64,000 nucleotides of DNA from positions 1 to 64,000 of the forward strand of contig JBBSHE010000003.1 of the NCBI GenBank assembly GCA_038253325.1, in the 5' to 3' direction. The translations under genes and the position numbers were made by a program. Shown in pieces: positions 38,261-46,634 of this stretch (its first letter is position 1; every line of letters begins with the position of its first letter). The notes under the pieces were generated by a model. That model was given only the letters and a program-made list of their open reading frames with translations. It did not search any database and was not told where the DNA came from. Source of the stretch: JBBSHE01 sp038253325 (GTDB lineage: Bacteria > Actinomycetota > Actinomycetes > Propionibacteriales > Nocardioidaceae).

Positions 38261-38701
38261 GTGACGCTCAAGCTGCATCATCTGCGGCCCGCGCCCGGAG
38301 CAAAGACCGCGAAGACGCGGGTCGGCCGAGGCGCCGGCGGCAAGGGCAAGACTGCCGGTCGAGGTACGAAGGGTTCGAAGGCTCGCAACCAGATCCCGGC
38401 GCACTTCGAGGGGGGCCAGCTGCCGCTGCACATGCGGCTGCCCAAGCTCGGGGGTTTCACCAACCCGTTCCGCGTGCAGTACCAGGTCGTCAACCTCGAC
38501 AAGCTGGAGACGTTGTACCCGGAGGGCGGCGACGTGAACCCGGCCGACCTGGTCGCCAGGGGTGCCGTACGCCCCGGCGCGCCGGTGAAGATCCTCGGTG
38601 GCGGTGACGTTGCGGTCGCGCTACGGGTGAGCGCGAACGCGTTCTCCGGCTCGGCGAAGCAGAAGATCGAAGCCGCCGGCGGGACTGTGACCGAGCTCTG
38701 A
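38261..38701 (+). CDS. rplO: 50S ribosomal protein L15
   Basis: The 146-residue L15 acts late in 50S assembly. HLRPAPGAKTAKTRVGRGAG and RLPKLGGFTNPFRVQYQVVN are diagnostic. The start is GTG 38261. About 100 bp separate it from secY. Confidence 0.97.
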   Translation: MTLKLHHLRPAPGAKTAKTRVGRGAGGKGKTAGRGTKGSKARNQIPAHFEGGQLPLHMRLPKLGGFTNPFRVQYQVVNLDKLETLYPEGGDVNPADLVARGAVRPGAPVKILGGGDVAVALRVSANAFSGSAKQKIEAAGGTVTEL

Positions 38702-38802
38702 GACCCGATACGTCTGAGAGTCCGTCGAACCCGGACTGTTAGAGTCCCTTGACCGCACGTACACGCTGAGGTCTTCTGTCCAAGAAGATCAGGGAGGCAC
38801 CG

Positions 38803-40110
38803 TTGCTCACCGCCTTCGTGAACGCATTCCGGACGCCGGACCTGCGACGCAAGCTGCTGTTCGTGCTGTTCGTGATCGTGCTGTTCAGGCTCGGCTCGAC
38901 GATCCCGACACCCGGCGTCGACTACCGGGAGGTCCGGGCCTGCACGAAGGATCTCGGAAACCAGGGCATCTACGGCCTGATCAACCTGTTCTCCGGCGGC
39001 GCGCTGCTGAAGCTGACGATCTTCGCCCTCGGCATCATGCCGTACATCACGGCCAGCATCATCCTTCAGCTGTTGACCGTCGTGATCCCGCGGCTCGAGG
39101 CCTTGAAGAAGGAGGGCCAGTCCGGCCAGGCCAAGATCACCCAGTACACCCGGTACCTCACGTTGGGCCTCGCGATCCTTCAGTCCACCGGGATCGTTGC
39201 CCTCGCCCGCACCGGCGCCATCTTTCAGGGCCAGTGCGGCCACGGATCGCTGCTGGTGAACAACAAGGTGGGCACGATGCTCGTCATGGTCGTCACGATG
39301 ACTGCGGGTACTGCGGTGATCATGTGGCTGGGTGAGCTGATCACCGATCGTGGCATCGGCAACGGGATGTCGATCCTGATCTTCACGTCGGTGATCTCGT
39401 CTTTCCCCGCCGCCTTGTGGGGAATCAAGCAGACCCACGGTTGGAGCGTCTTCGTCATCGTCGTCGGGATCGGCATGGTGGTGATGGCCGCCGTCATCTT
39501 CATCGAGCAGGCACAGCGGCGGATCCCGGTGCAGTACGCCCGGCGGATGGTCGGCCGCAAGATGTTCGGCGGCTCGTCGACGTACATCCCGCTCAAGGTC
39601 AACCAGGCGGGCGTCATCCCCGTCATCTTCGCCAGCAGCCTGCTCTATATCCCGGCGTTGGCAGCGCAGTTCAACGCGCAGGGCGGCAATCCAAGCGGCT
39701 GGGCCGTCTGGATCGAGGGCCACCTCGTCAAGGGCGACCACCCGTACTACATGCTCTCGTACTTCCTGCTGATCGTGTTCTTCACGTACTTCTACGTCTC
39801 GATCACGTTCAACCCGCAGGAAGTGGCCGACAACATGAAGAAGTACGGCGGCTTCATCCCCGGGATCCGGGCCGGCCGGCCGACCGAGGAGTACCTCGGG
39901 TACGTCTTGTCGCGGATCACGTTCCCGGGTGCGATGTACCTCGGCCTCGTCGCGCTGGTGCCGCTGGTCGCACTCGTCTTGCTGAACGCGAACCAGAACT
40001 TCCCGTTCGGCGGTACGTCGCTGCTGATCATGGTCGGGGTCGGGCTCGACACGGTCAAACAGATCGAAAGCCAGCTCCAGCAACGAAACTACGAAGGCTT
40101 CCTGCGCTGA
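38803..40110 (+). CDS. secY: preprotein translocase channel subunit SecY
   Basis: The 435-residue protein forms the Sec channel in the membrane with SecE (2873) and SecG. About ten hydrophobic spans can be seen, starting at LLFVLFVIVLFRLGSTIPTP, with ITDRGIGNGMSILIFTSVIS in the middle and KKYGGFIPGIRAGRPTEEYL in the cytosolic loop used by SecA and ribosomes. Translation starts at TTG 38803 after AGGGAGG. The stop overlaps the adk start. Confidence 0.98.
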   Translation: MLTAFVNAFRTPDLRRKLLFVLFVIVLFRLGSTIPTPGVDYREVRACTKDLGNQGIYGLINLFSGGALLKLTIFALGIMPYITASIILQLLTVVIPRLEALKKEGQSGQAKITQYTRYLTLGLAILQSTGIVALARTGAIFQGQCGHGSLLVNNKVGTMLVMVVTMTAGTAVIMWLGELITDRGIGNGMSILIFTSVISSFPAALWGIKQTHGWSVFVIVVGIGMVVMAAVIFIEQAQRRIPVQYARRMVGRKMFGGSSTYIPLKVNQAGVIPVIFASSLLYIPALAAQFNAQGGNPSGWAVWIEGHLVKGDHPYYMLSYFLLIVFFTYFYVSITFNPQEVADNMKKYGGFIPGIRAGRPTEEYLGYVLSRITFPGAMYLGLVALVPLVALVLLNANQNFPFGGTSLLIMVGVGLDTVKQIESQLQQRNYEGFLR

Positions 40111-40754
40111 TGCGCCTGATCCTGCTCGGGCCGCCCGGCGCCGGAAAGGGGACCCAGGCCAGCATCCTGACGAAGCACTTCGGCATGCCGCACGTGTCGA
40201 CAGGTGACATCTTCCGGGCGAACATCGCGCGCGGTACGCCGCTCGGCCTGAAGGCGAAGGCGATCCTCGACTCCGGCGAGCTCGTGCCCGACGAGATCAC
40301 CATCGGCATCGTCCGGGACCGGCTCGCGGAACCCGACGCGGAGCCGGGGTTCCTCCTCGACGGGTTTCCGCGCACGATTCCGCAGGCGGAGGCGCTCGGT
40401 CGGATCCTTGACGACCTCGGGCGCCCGCTCGACCGCGTACTCGAGCTTCAGGTGGATCCCGAGGAGATCGTACGCCGGCTGTCCGGGCGACGGATCTGCC
40501 GTACCTGCGGCCACGTCTGGCACCTGGAGTTCGAGCCACCCACCGTCGAGGACGTGTGCGATCGGGACGGCGGCGTCCTCTACCAGCGAGAGGACGACGA
40601 GCCGGAGACTGTCCGTACCCGCCTTCGGGTGTATGTCGAGCAGACGAAGCCGCTGATCGGCTACTACGCCGACCATGGTCTGTTGACGACGATCCCGGCG
40701 GTCGGATCCGTAGACGACATCAGCCAACGGCTGATCGAGACGCTCGAGAGCTGA
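40110..40754 (+). CDS. adk: adenylate kinase
   Basis: The 214-residue enzyme interconverts ATP + AMP and 2 ADP. The P-loop GPPGAGKGTQ is at residues 8-17, DGFPRT follows near residue 84, and the long-form LID domain has a zinc knuckle of Cys130, Cys133, Cys150 and Asp153. Its ATG overlaps the secY stop and map follows after 6 bp, the usual spc-cluster order. Confidence 0.97.
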   Translation: MRLILLGPPGAGKGTQASILTKHFGMPHVSTGDIFRANIARGTPLGLKAKAILDSGELVPDEITIGIVRDRLAEPDAEPGFLLDGFPRTIPQAEALGRILDDLGRPLDRVLELQVDPEEIVRRLSGRRICRTCGHVWHLEFEPPTVEDVCDRDGGVLYQREDDEPETVRTRLRVYVEQTKPLIGYYADHGLLTTIPAVGSVDDISQRLIETLES

Positions 40755-40760
40755 GCGGAC

Positions 40761-41579
40761 GTGTTTCGCCAGCGCGGAATCGAGATCAAGAACGCAGCCC
40801 AGCTGTCGTCGATGCGTGCGGCCGGTCTAATCGTCGGGGAGGCGCTGCAGCTGTTGGCGGAGGCAGCCGCACCAGGCGTCACGACCAAGGAGCTCGACGC
40901 GATGGCCGAGTCGCACATCCGCGACCGCGGCGGGGTGCCGAACTTCCTCGGATACCACGGGTATCCGGCGACGATCTGCGCCTCCGTCAATGACCGCGTC
41001 GTGCACGGCATCCCCGACGACTACGCCCTCGGATCCGGTGACGTGTTGTCGATCGACTGCGGCTGCTCGGTCGACGGCTGGCACGGAGACGCCGCCGTCA
41101 CGATCGGTGTCGACGACGTGGCTCCGGAGTGCCAGCGGCTGATCGACGTCTGTGCCGGCAGCTTGTGGGCCGGGCTGGCCGCGGCGCGGCTCGGCGGTCG
41201 GGTGAGCGACATCTCGCACGCCGTCGAGTCGTACGTGCGGGCCCGAGGGGAGTACGGCGTCTTGGAGGACTACGTCGGACATGGGATCGGGTCGGCCATG
41301 CACATGGCGCCGTCGGTACCGAACTACGGTCCGGCAGGCAAGGGCCCCACCCTGGTACAGGGGATGGCGCTCGCCGTCGAACCGATGATCACGCTGGGGA
41401 CGATCGACACGATCGTGCTGGGCGACGAGTGGACCGTCGCGACCGCCGACGGGTCCCGCTCCGCCCATTTCGAGCACTCGTTCACGTTGACCCCGACGGG
41501 TCCGGTCGTGCTCACGGCGCTCGATGGCGGCGCGGCGGGTCTGGAGCCGTACGGCATCTCCATCGGCCGCATTGCCTGA
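40761..41579 (+). CDS. map: methionine aminopeptidase type I
   Basis: The 272-residue enzyme trims initiator Met. All five metal ligands appear in order: Asp in SIDCGCSVDG, Asp in WHGDAAVTIG, His in VGHGIG, Glu in AVEPMITLG and Glu in FEHSFTLT. The start is GTG 40761. Hairpin repeats follow within 25 bp of the stop. Confidence 0.95.
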   Translation: MFRQRGIEIKNAAQLSSMRAAGLIVGEALQLLAEAAAPGVTTKELDAMAESHIRDRGGVPNFLGYHGYPATICASVNDRVVHGIPDDYALGSGDVLSIDCGCSVDGWHGDAAVTIGVDDVAPECQRLIDVCAGSLWAGLAAARLGGRVSDISHAVESYVRARGEYGVLEDYVGHGIGSAMHMAPSVPNYGPAGKGPTLVQGMALAVEPMITLGTIDTIVLGDEWTVATADGSRSAHFEHSFTLTPTGPVVLTALDGGAAGLEPYGISIGRIA

Positions 41580-41601
41580 CGCCCGCACGAAACGACCCGA
41601 C

Positions 41602-41749
41602 GACCGTTTGCCATGCTGGCATGGCAAGTGGTCGCCAGAAGCGGACAAATGAGGCAGCAAACCGACCGTTTGCCATGCTGGCATGGCGAACGGTCGGACC
41701 GGGCTGGCATGGCGAACGGTCGGACCGGGCCGGCGGGCTGGCATGGCGG
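41602..41749. repeat. tandem hairpin repeats between map and infA
   Basis: Two full units (41602-41633 and 41664-41695) have the form GACCGTTTGCCATGC-T-GGCATGGC followed by AAGTGGTC or GAACGGTC; the second is a nearly perfect 15-bp hairpin. Two half units (GGCTGGCATGGC...) follow at 41702-41722 and about 41736-41749. They fill the gap after map and may terminate transcription before the infA promoter. The 331-bp gap 41580-41910 contains no gene that I can see. Confidence 0.85.
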
Positions 41750-41752
41750 GAA

Positions 41753-41782
41753 TTTCCGATCTGAGCGGGCGTCGCGTAAACT
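41753..41782 (+). promoter_or_regulatory. possible infA promoter
   Basis: TAAACT (41777-41782) fits the -10 pattern, with TTTCCG 18 bp upstream as a weak -35 directly after the hairpin array. A leader of about 120 nt precedes infA. Confidence 0.4.
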
Positions 41783-41910
41783 AACCCGTCGGCCCGCTGG
41801 GTCCGTACCGACCTGTCCGCGGCTGCCTCCGGAGACCGGAGGAGGGCAGCGGTGCGACCCGGGTCACGCACCATCACCACGGCACTACTACTGACCAGAT
41901 TGCGGAGGAC

Positions 41911-42132
41911 ATGGCGAAGAAGGAAGGGGTCATCGAGATCGAGGGCGCCGTCGTCGAGGCGCTGCCGAACGCGATGTTCCGAGTCGAGCTCCAGAACGGG
42001 CACAAGGTTCTCGCCCACATCAGCGGCAAGATGCGCCAGCACTACATCCGGATCCTGCCCGAGGACCGCGTCGTCGTCGAGCTGTCGCCCTACGACCTCA
42101 CCCGGGGTCGGATCGTTTACCGCTACAAGTGA
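41911..42132 (+). CDS. infA: translation initiation factor IF-1
   Basis: The 73-residue OB-fold factor (MAKKEGVIEIEGAVVEALPN, ending DLTRGRIVYRYK) blocks the ribosomal A site during initiation. The ribosome-binding site is GCGGAGGA. It heads the alpha-operon group rpmJ, rpsM, rpsK, rpsD, rpoA, rplQ. Confidence 0.98.
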   Translation: MAKKEGVIEIEGAVVEALPNAMFRVELQNGHKVLAHISGKMRQHYIRILPEDRVVVELSPYDLTRGRIVYRYK

Positions 42133-42220
42133 GCAGTACGTCAGGAACAAGCCCTACGCCAACCGTCCACCTCGCCACCGGCTCGTACAATCCCGACCGG
42201 CGGCCGTCACGGAGAGCCCG

Positions 42221-42334
42221 ATGAAGGTCAACCCGAGCGTCAAGAAGATCTGCGACAAGTGCAAAGTGATCCGCCGCAACGGTCGGGTCATGGTCATCTG
42301 CGAGAACCCGCGCCACAAGCAGCGTCAGGGCTGA
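42221..42334 (+). CDS. rpmJ: 50S ribosomal protein L36
   Basis: The 37-residue L36 (MKVNPSVKKICDKCKVIRR opening) is the zinc-binding form with Cys11, Cys14, Cys27 and His32. GGAGAGCCCG precedes the ATG. Confidence 0.97.
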   Translation: MKVNPSVKKICDKCKVIRRNGRVMVICENPRHKQRQG

Positions 42335-42489
42335 CCCAGCCGTCCGGTCCGGACGACACCACCGGTGCCCGAGGATCACCGTTGATGCCCGGGCATCACC
42401 AACTGAAAAGCGCGACCGCTCGCCAGTGGGAGAGTCGACCAGACGACCCATCGGCGCCACCCCCGGACCTGAGGCCGGGGCCTCGCGAT

Positions 42490-42508
42490 CCGTACGACCG
42501 TCGTACGG
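42490..42508 (+). other. hairpin in the rpmJ-rpsM spacer
   Basis: CCGTACGA (42490-42497) pairs perfectly with TCGTACGG (42501-42508) around a 3-nt loop, 62 bp before rpsM. A second GC-rich inverted pair (CCCCCGG/CCGGGG) lies about 35 bp upstream. The 235-bp gap has no gene; these structures could be leader elements for the rpsM group. Confidence 0.5.
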
Positions 42509-42569
42509 GAGGCACGCAGGGACGCGGCGCGCAACCACACCTCTGGACGAACGAAAGGTTCGACGCCTG

Positions 42570-42950
42570 ATGGCACGCCTCGTAGGAGTGGATCTGCCGC
42601 GCGACAAGCGCGTCGAGGTCGCTCTCACCTATATATTCGGGATCGGAAGGACGCGTGCCCTCGCCACGCTCGACGCCACCGGGGTGAGCCCCGACGCACG
42701 TGTCCAGGAACTGGCAGACGACGAACTCGTCAAGCTCCGTGACTTCATCGAAGCCAACTACAAGGTCGAAGGTGACCTCCGCCGTGAGGTGACCGCCGAC
42801 ATCCGGCGCAAGGTCGAGATCGGTTCCTACCAAGGTCGCCGGCACCGCAACGGCCTGCCCGTGCGCGGACAGCGGACCAAGACCAACGCGCGGACCCGCA
42901 AGGGCCCCAAGCGCACCGTCGCCGGCAGGAAGAAGGCCGGCAAGAAGTGA
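42570..42950 (+). CDS. rpsM: 30S ribosomal protein S13
   Basis: The 126-residue S13 contacts P-site tRNA and the 50S bridge. MARLVGVDLPRDKRVEVALT and the C-terminal RGQRTKTNARTRKGPKRTVA are conserved. ATG 42570 follows GAAAGG. Confidence 0.98.
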   Translation: MARLVGVDLPRDKRVEVALTYIFGIGRTRALATLDATGVSPDARVQELADDELVKLRDFIEANYKVEGDLRREVTADIRRKVEIGSYQGRRHRNGLPVRGQRTKTNARTRKGPKRTVAGRKKAGKK

Positions 42951-43027
42951 CCGTAGGTCCATCCGGACCCGGCATCAACGCCTCGATCGTCTGTAGCACT
43001 GAAATCGTCTGAAGAGGGAAGTCACCA

Positions 43028-43432
43028 ATGCCCCCCAAGGGTCGCCAGACCGGCGCCAAGAAAGTGCGCCGCAAGGAGAAGAAGAACGTCGTCGCGGGCC
43101 ATGCCCACATCAAGAGCACGTTCAACAACACGATTGTCACGATCACCGACCCAGTCGGCGGCGTGATCTCGTGGGCCAGCGCCGGAACCGTCGGTTTCAA
43201 GGGCTCCCGCAAGTCGACGCCGTACGCAGCCCAGATGGCCGCCGAGGCGGCCGGTCGCCGGGCCATGGATCACGGCATGAAGAAGATCGACGTCTTCGTC
43301 CGCGGACCCGGATCGGGCCGCGAGACTGCGATCCGTTCACTGGGCGCAGTCGGCCTCGAGGTCGGCACCATCCAGGACGTCACTCCCCAACCGCACAACG
43401 GCTGCCGCCCACCCAAGCGGCCCCGCCTCTGA
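43028..43432 (+). CDS. rpsK: 30S ribosomal protein S11
   Basis: The 134-residue S11 sits on the platform near the mRNA exit. AHIKSTFNNTIVTITDPVGG and the end TPQPHNGCRPPKRPRL are diagnostic. It follows rpsM by 77 bp. Confidence 0.98.
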   Translation: MPPKGRQTGAKKVRRKEKKNVVAGHAHIKSTFNNTIVTITDPVGGVISWASAGTVGFKGSRKSTPYAAQMAAEAAGRRAMDHGMKKIDVFVRGPGSGRETAIRSLGAVGLEVGTIQDVTPQPHNGCRPPKRPRL

Positions 43433-43458
43433 CGACCGGAAGCTGAGGAGACGCGAGC

Positions 43459-44067
43459 ATGGCCCGCTACACCGGACCCATGACCAAGAAGTCCCGCCGA
43501 CTGGGGGTCGACCTCATCGGTGGCGACGCTGCGTACGAACGCCGCCCCTACCCGCCCGGTCAGCACGGCCGCGGCCGGGTCAAGGAGTCGGAGTACCGCA
43601 ACCAGCTCCAGGAGAAGCAGAAGGCGCGCCTCACGTACGGCATTCTCGAGAAGCAGTTCCACCGCTACTACGAGCTCGCCTCGCGGCGCGCCGGCAAGAC
43701 CGGGGACAACCTCCTCCAGATCCTGGAGGCGCGTCTCGACAACGTGGTCTATCGTGCCGGATTCGCTCGTACGCGTCGGCACGCCCGCCAGCTTGTCGTC
43801 CACGGCCACCTGCTGGTCAACGGCAAGAAGGTCGACATCCCCTCCTATCAGGTCGCGGCCCACGACGTCGTCGACGTGCGACCCAAGTCGGTCGAGATGA
43901 CGCCGTTCGTCATCGCTCGAGAGATGCACGGTGAGCGACTCGTCCCCGCCTGGCTGGAGGTGCTACCGAGCAAGATGCGGGTGCTCGTGCACCAGCTGCC
44001 GGTACGCCAGCAAATCGACGTCCCCGTCCAGGAACAGCTCATCGTCGAGTACTACTCGAAGAAGTAA
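43459..44067 (+). CDS. rpsD: 30S ribosomal protein S4
   Basis: The 202-residue S4 starts 30S body assembly. MARYTGPMTKKSRRLGVDL and the S4 RNA-binding domain (ARQLVVHGHLLVNGKKVDIP) are present. It lacks cysteines, so it is the zinc-free form. It is a likely autoregulator of the alpha operon in some bacteria. Confidence 0.98.
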   Translation: MARYTGPMTKKSRRLGVDLIGGDAAYERRPYPPGQHGRGRVKESEYRNQLQEKQKARLTYGILEKQFHRYYELASRRAGKTGDNLLQILEARLDNVVYRAGFARTRRHARQLVVHGHLLVNGKKVDIPSYQVAAHDVVDVRPKSVEMTPFVIAREMHGERLVPAWLEVLPSKMRVLVHQLPVRQQIDVPVQEQLIVEYYSKK

Positions 44068-44146
44068 CACGTACGGGCAATGGTTGCTCGTACGGCCACG
44101 AAACTGCGTCCTCAGATAGCGGTCGACGCAGGAAGGAACACACAAC

Positions 44147-45163
44147 ATGCTGATTGCACAGCGCCCCACCCTGTCCGAAGAGATCGTCAACGACACCCGG
44201 TCGCGGTTCACCATCGAGCCGCTCGAGCCGGGCTTCGGTTACACCCTCGGCAACTCCCTGCGTCGTACCCTGCTCTCGTCGATCCCCGGCGCCGCCGTGA
44301 CATCGATTCGGGTGGACAAGGTACTGCACGAGTTCTCGACCATCGACGGCGTCAAGGAAGACGTCACCGAGATCATCCTCAACCTCAAGCGTCTCGTGGT
44401 GTCCTCGGAGCATGACGAACCGGTGAGTATGTACCTGCGCAAGCAGGGCGGTGGCGTGGTCACCGCCGCGGACATCGCGCCACCGGCGGGCGTCGAGGTG
44501 CACAACCCCGACCTCGTGATCGCGACCCTCAACGACAAGGGCAATCTCGACATGGAGCTCGTCGTAGAGCGCGGACGGGGCTACGTGTCCGCCGTCCAGA
44601 ACAAGGGAGGAGAGGCGGAGATCGGCCGGATGCCGGTCGACTCGATCTACTCGCCGGTCCTCAAGGTCACCTACCGGGTCGAGGCGACCCGGGTCGAGCA
44701 GCGCACCGACTTCGACCGGCTTGTCATCGACGTCGAGACGAAGCCGTCGATGCAACCGCGAGACGCGTTCGCGTCCTCCGGCAAGACCCTGGTCGAGCTG
44801 TTCGGCCTCGCCCGTGAGCTCAACGTCGAGGCTGAGGGCGTTGACATCGGCCCGTCGCCGGTCGACGAGCAGCTGGCCGCGGACCTGGCGCTGCCGGTCG
44901 AGGACCTTCAGCTGACCGTCCGTTCGTACAACTGCCTGAAGCGAGAAGGCATTCACACGGTCGGCGAGCTGCTGTCGCGAAGCGAGCAGGATCTGCTCGA
45001 CATCCGCAACTTCGGCTCGAAGTCGATCGACGAGGTGAAGGCCAAGCTGGCCGAGATGGGCCTGTCACTCAAGGACAGTGCTCCAGGCTTCGACCCCCGG
45101 CTCGCGGTCGACTCGTACGACGATGACGCTGATCTCGCCTTCGCCGAAGACGAGCAGTACTGA
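44147..45163 (+). CDS. rpoA: DNA-directed RNA polymerase subunit alpha
   Basis: The 338-residue alpha subunit has the dimerising N-terminal domain (FTIEPLEPGFGYTLGNSLRR) and the DNA- and activator-contacting C-terminal domain (GIHTVGELLSRSEQDLLDIR, then NFGSKSIDEVKAKL). The dimer nucleates assembly with RpoB and RpoC encoded earlier in the window. GGAAGGAACACACAAC precedes the ATG. Confidence 0.98.
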   Translation: MLIAQRPTLSEEIVNDTRSRFTIEPLEPGFGYTLGNSLRRTLLSSIPGAAVTSIRVDKVLHEFSTIDGVKEDVTEIILNLKRLVVSSEHDEPVSMYLRKQGGGVVTAADIAPPAGVEVHNPDLVIATLNDKGNLDMELVVERGRGYVSAVQNKGGEAEIGRMPVDSIYSPVLKVTYRVEATRVEQRTDFDRLVIDVETKPSMQPRDAFASSGKTLVELFGLARELNVEAEGVDIGPSPVDEQLAADLALPVEDLQLTVRSYNCLKREGIHTVGELLSRSEQDLLDIRNFGSKSIDEVKAKLAEMGLSLKDSAPGFDPRLAVDSYDDDADLAFAEDEQY

Positions 45164-45184
45164 GAGTCCTGAGGGAGAGAAGAG

Positions 45185-45865
45185 ATGCCCGCACCCACCA
45201 AGGGTCCGCGCCTCGGCGGCAGCCCCGCCCACCAGCGGTCGATCCTGTCGAATCTGGCGACCAGCCTGTTCGAGCACGGTGCGATCACGACGACCGAAGC
45301 CAAGGCTCGACGGTTACGCCCGTTCGCCGAGAAGCTGATCACCAAGGCAAAGCGTGGAGACCTGCACAACCGCCGCCTGGTGCTGAGGGTCATCAGGGAC
45401 AAGTCCGTCGTGCACGTGCTGTTCACCGAGATCGGCCCGCGGTACGACGGGCGCAACGGTGGCTACACCCGGATCACCAAGATCGGGCCGCGCAAGGGCG
45501 ATAACGCGCCGATGGCCGTGATCGAGCTCGTCACCGAGGAACTGACGACGACGCCACGGACGACCAAGAGGGCGGCCGGAAAGAGGGCGCCGGCGAAGGC
45601 AGCGGACGCCGCGGCACCGGGGACGCGACTGGCGGACGCCCCGGTCGACCCGACGATTGCGGCGGGAGTCGACCCGTCGGAAACCGACGGGCTCGAAGCT
45701 GCCGAGTCCGAGGCGGACGAGTCCGACGCTCAGGAGTCCGAGGCCGACGAGTCCGACGCTCAGGAGTCCGAGGCCGATGAGTCCGCGGCCGAGCCGTCCA
45801 CGACTGAGCAGGCCGGTTCGGAGCAGACGGTCGCGGACGACACCGAGGGCGCCCCCAAAGACTGA
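45185..45865 (+). CDS. rplQ: 50S ribosomal protein L17 with acidic repeat tail
   Basis: The first 125 residues are a normal L17 (MPAPTKGPRLGGSPAHQRSI, then RPFAEKLITKAKRGDLHNRR). The remaining 100 residues form an Ala/Lys linker and an acidic tail with a 10-residue unit (ESEADESDAQ) repeated at a 30-bp period around 45711-45785. Extended L17 tails are seen in other actinobacteria; the repeat is the notable part. It ends the alpha operon. Confidence 0.96.
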   Translation: MPAPTKGPRLGGSPAHQRSILSNLATSLFEHGAITTTEAKARRLRPFAEKLITKAKRGDLHNRRLVLRVIRDKSVVHVLFTEIGPRYDGRNGGYTRITKIGPRKGDNAPMAVIELVTEELTTTPRTTKRAAGKRAPAKAADAAAPGTRLADAPVDPTIAAGVDPSETDGLEAAESEADESDAQESEADESDAQESEADESAAEPSTTEQAGSEQTVADDTEGAPKD

Positions 45866-46023
45866 CGGTCGAACCTGCCCCGGCGCGGGCGATGACTCGA
45901 CCAGTCGACAGGTACGCAGTACGCCTGCTTAGCGAACCTGCGCGAAGCCGTCGACCTGGTGCTCGCCTCTTCCTGAGGCGCGCATTCTTCTGCTCACCGC
46001 ACACTGCTCACACCGTGAGCGCA

Positions 46024-46590
46024 CTAGCGTGCGGCGAGGGAGCGTACGAACGCGTCGTACGCTCTTCTTCCGAGGAGCACGAACCGGACCTCGTCCAGGC
46101 TGTCCTCCCGCCGCGTTGGCCCGGCCAGCGGACCGTCCTGGCCGAGCACGCCGCGCACAACCGAGACCGCGATCTGGGCCACCTCGTCGACGTCCCATCC
46201 GTAGATCCCGGCACTGACTGCGGGAAACGCCACTGAGGTCGCGCCGACCCTGGTTGCCTCCGCGAGCGACGACCTGAAGCAGGAGGCGAGCAGCGCCGGG
46301 TCGGTCTGGCCGCGGTGCCGGTTCGGCCCGACGGTGTGGATCACCCAGCGCGCGGGTAACCGACCGGCGGCTGTGGCGACCGCCGCACCGACCGCCAAGC
46401 CGTCGGGCAACGTAGTGCGCCGCAGCTCCCGGCACTCGGCCAACAGCTCCGGGCCCGCCGCAGCATGGATGGCGCCGTCGACCCCGCCACCGCCCAGCAG
46501 TGCCGAGTTGGCGGCGTTGACGATGGCGTCGACACGCTGGGTCGTGATGTCGCCCTCGACGGCTGCGATCCGCGCGCTCACTTGGCCCAC
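46024..46590 (-). CDS. macrodomain protein, probable O-acetyl-ADP-ribose deacetylase
   Basis: The 188-residue protein begins with the macrodomain signature IAAVEGDITTQRVDAIVNAA then NSALLGGGGVDGAIHAAAG, and contains VAFPAVSAGIYGWDVDEVAQ, the second ADP-ribose-binding loop. MacroD-type members remove ADP-ribose or acetyl from ADP-ribosyl compounds. No toxin or ADP-ribosyltransferase gene lies beside it. The GTG start at 46590 is chosen because it gives the full first strand. Confidence 0.88.
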   Translation of the reverse strand: MGQVSARIAAVEGDITTQRVDAIVNAANSALLGGGGVDGAIHAAAGPELLAECRELRRTTLPDGLAVGAAVATAAGRLPARWVIHTVGPNRHRGQTDPALLASCFRSSLAEATRVGATSVAFPAVSAGIYGWDVDEVAQIAVSVVRGVLGQDGPLAGPTRREDSLDEVRFVLLGRRAYDAFVRSLAAR

Positions 46591-46634
46591 GGTAACGGCT
46601 CGGACCCGCGGCTCAACGGGGACCGATCTTGGCG

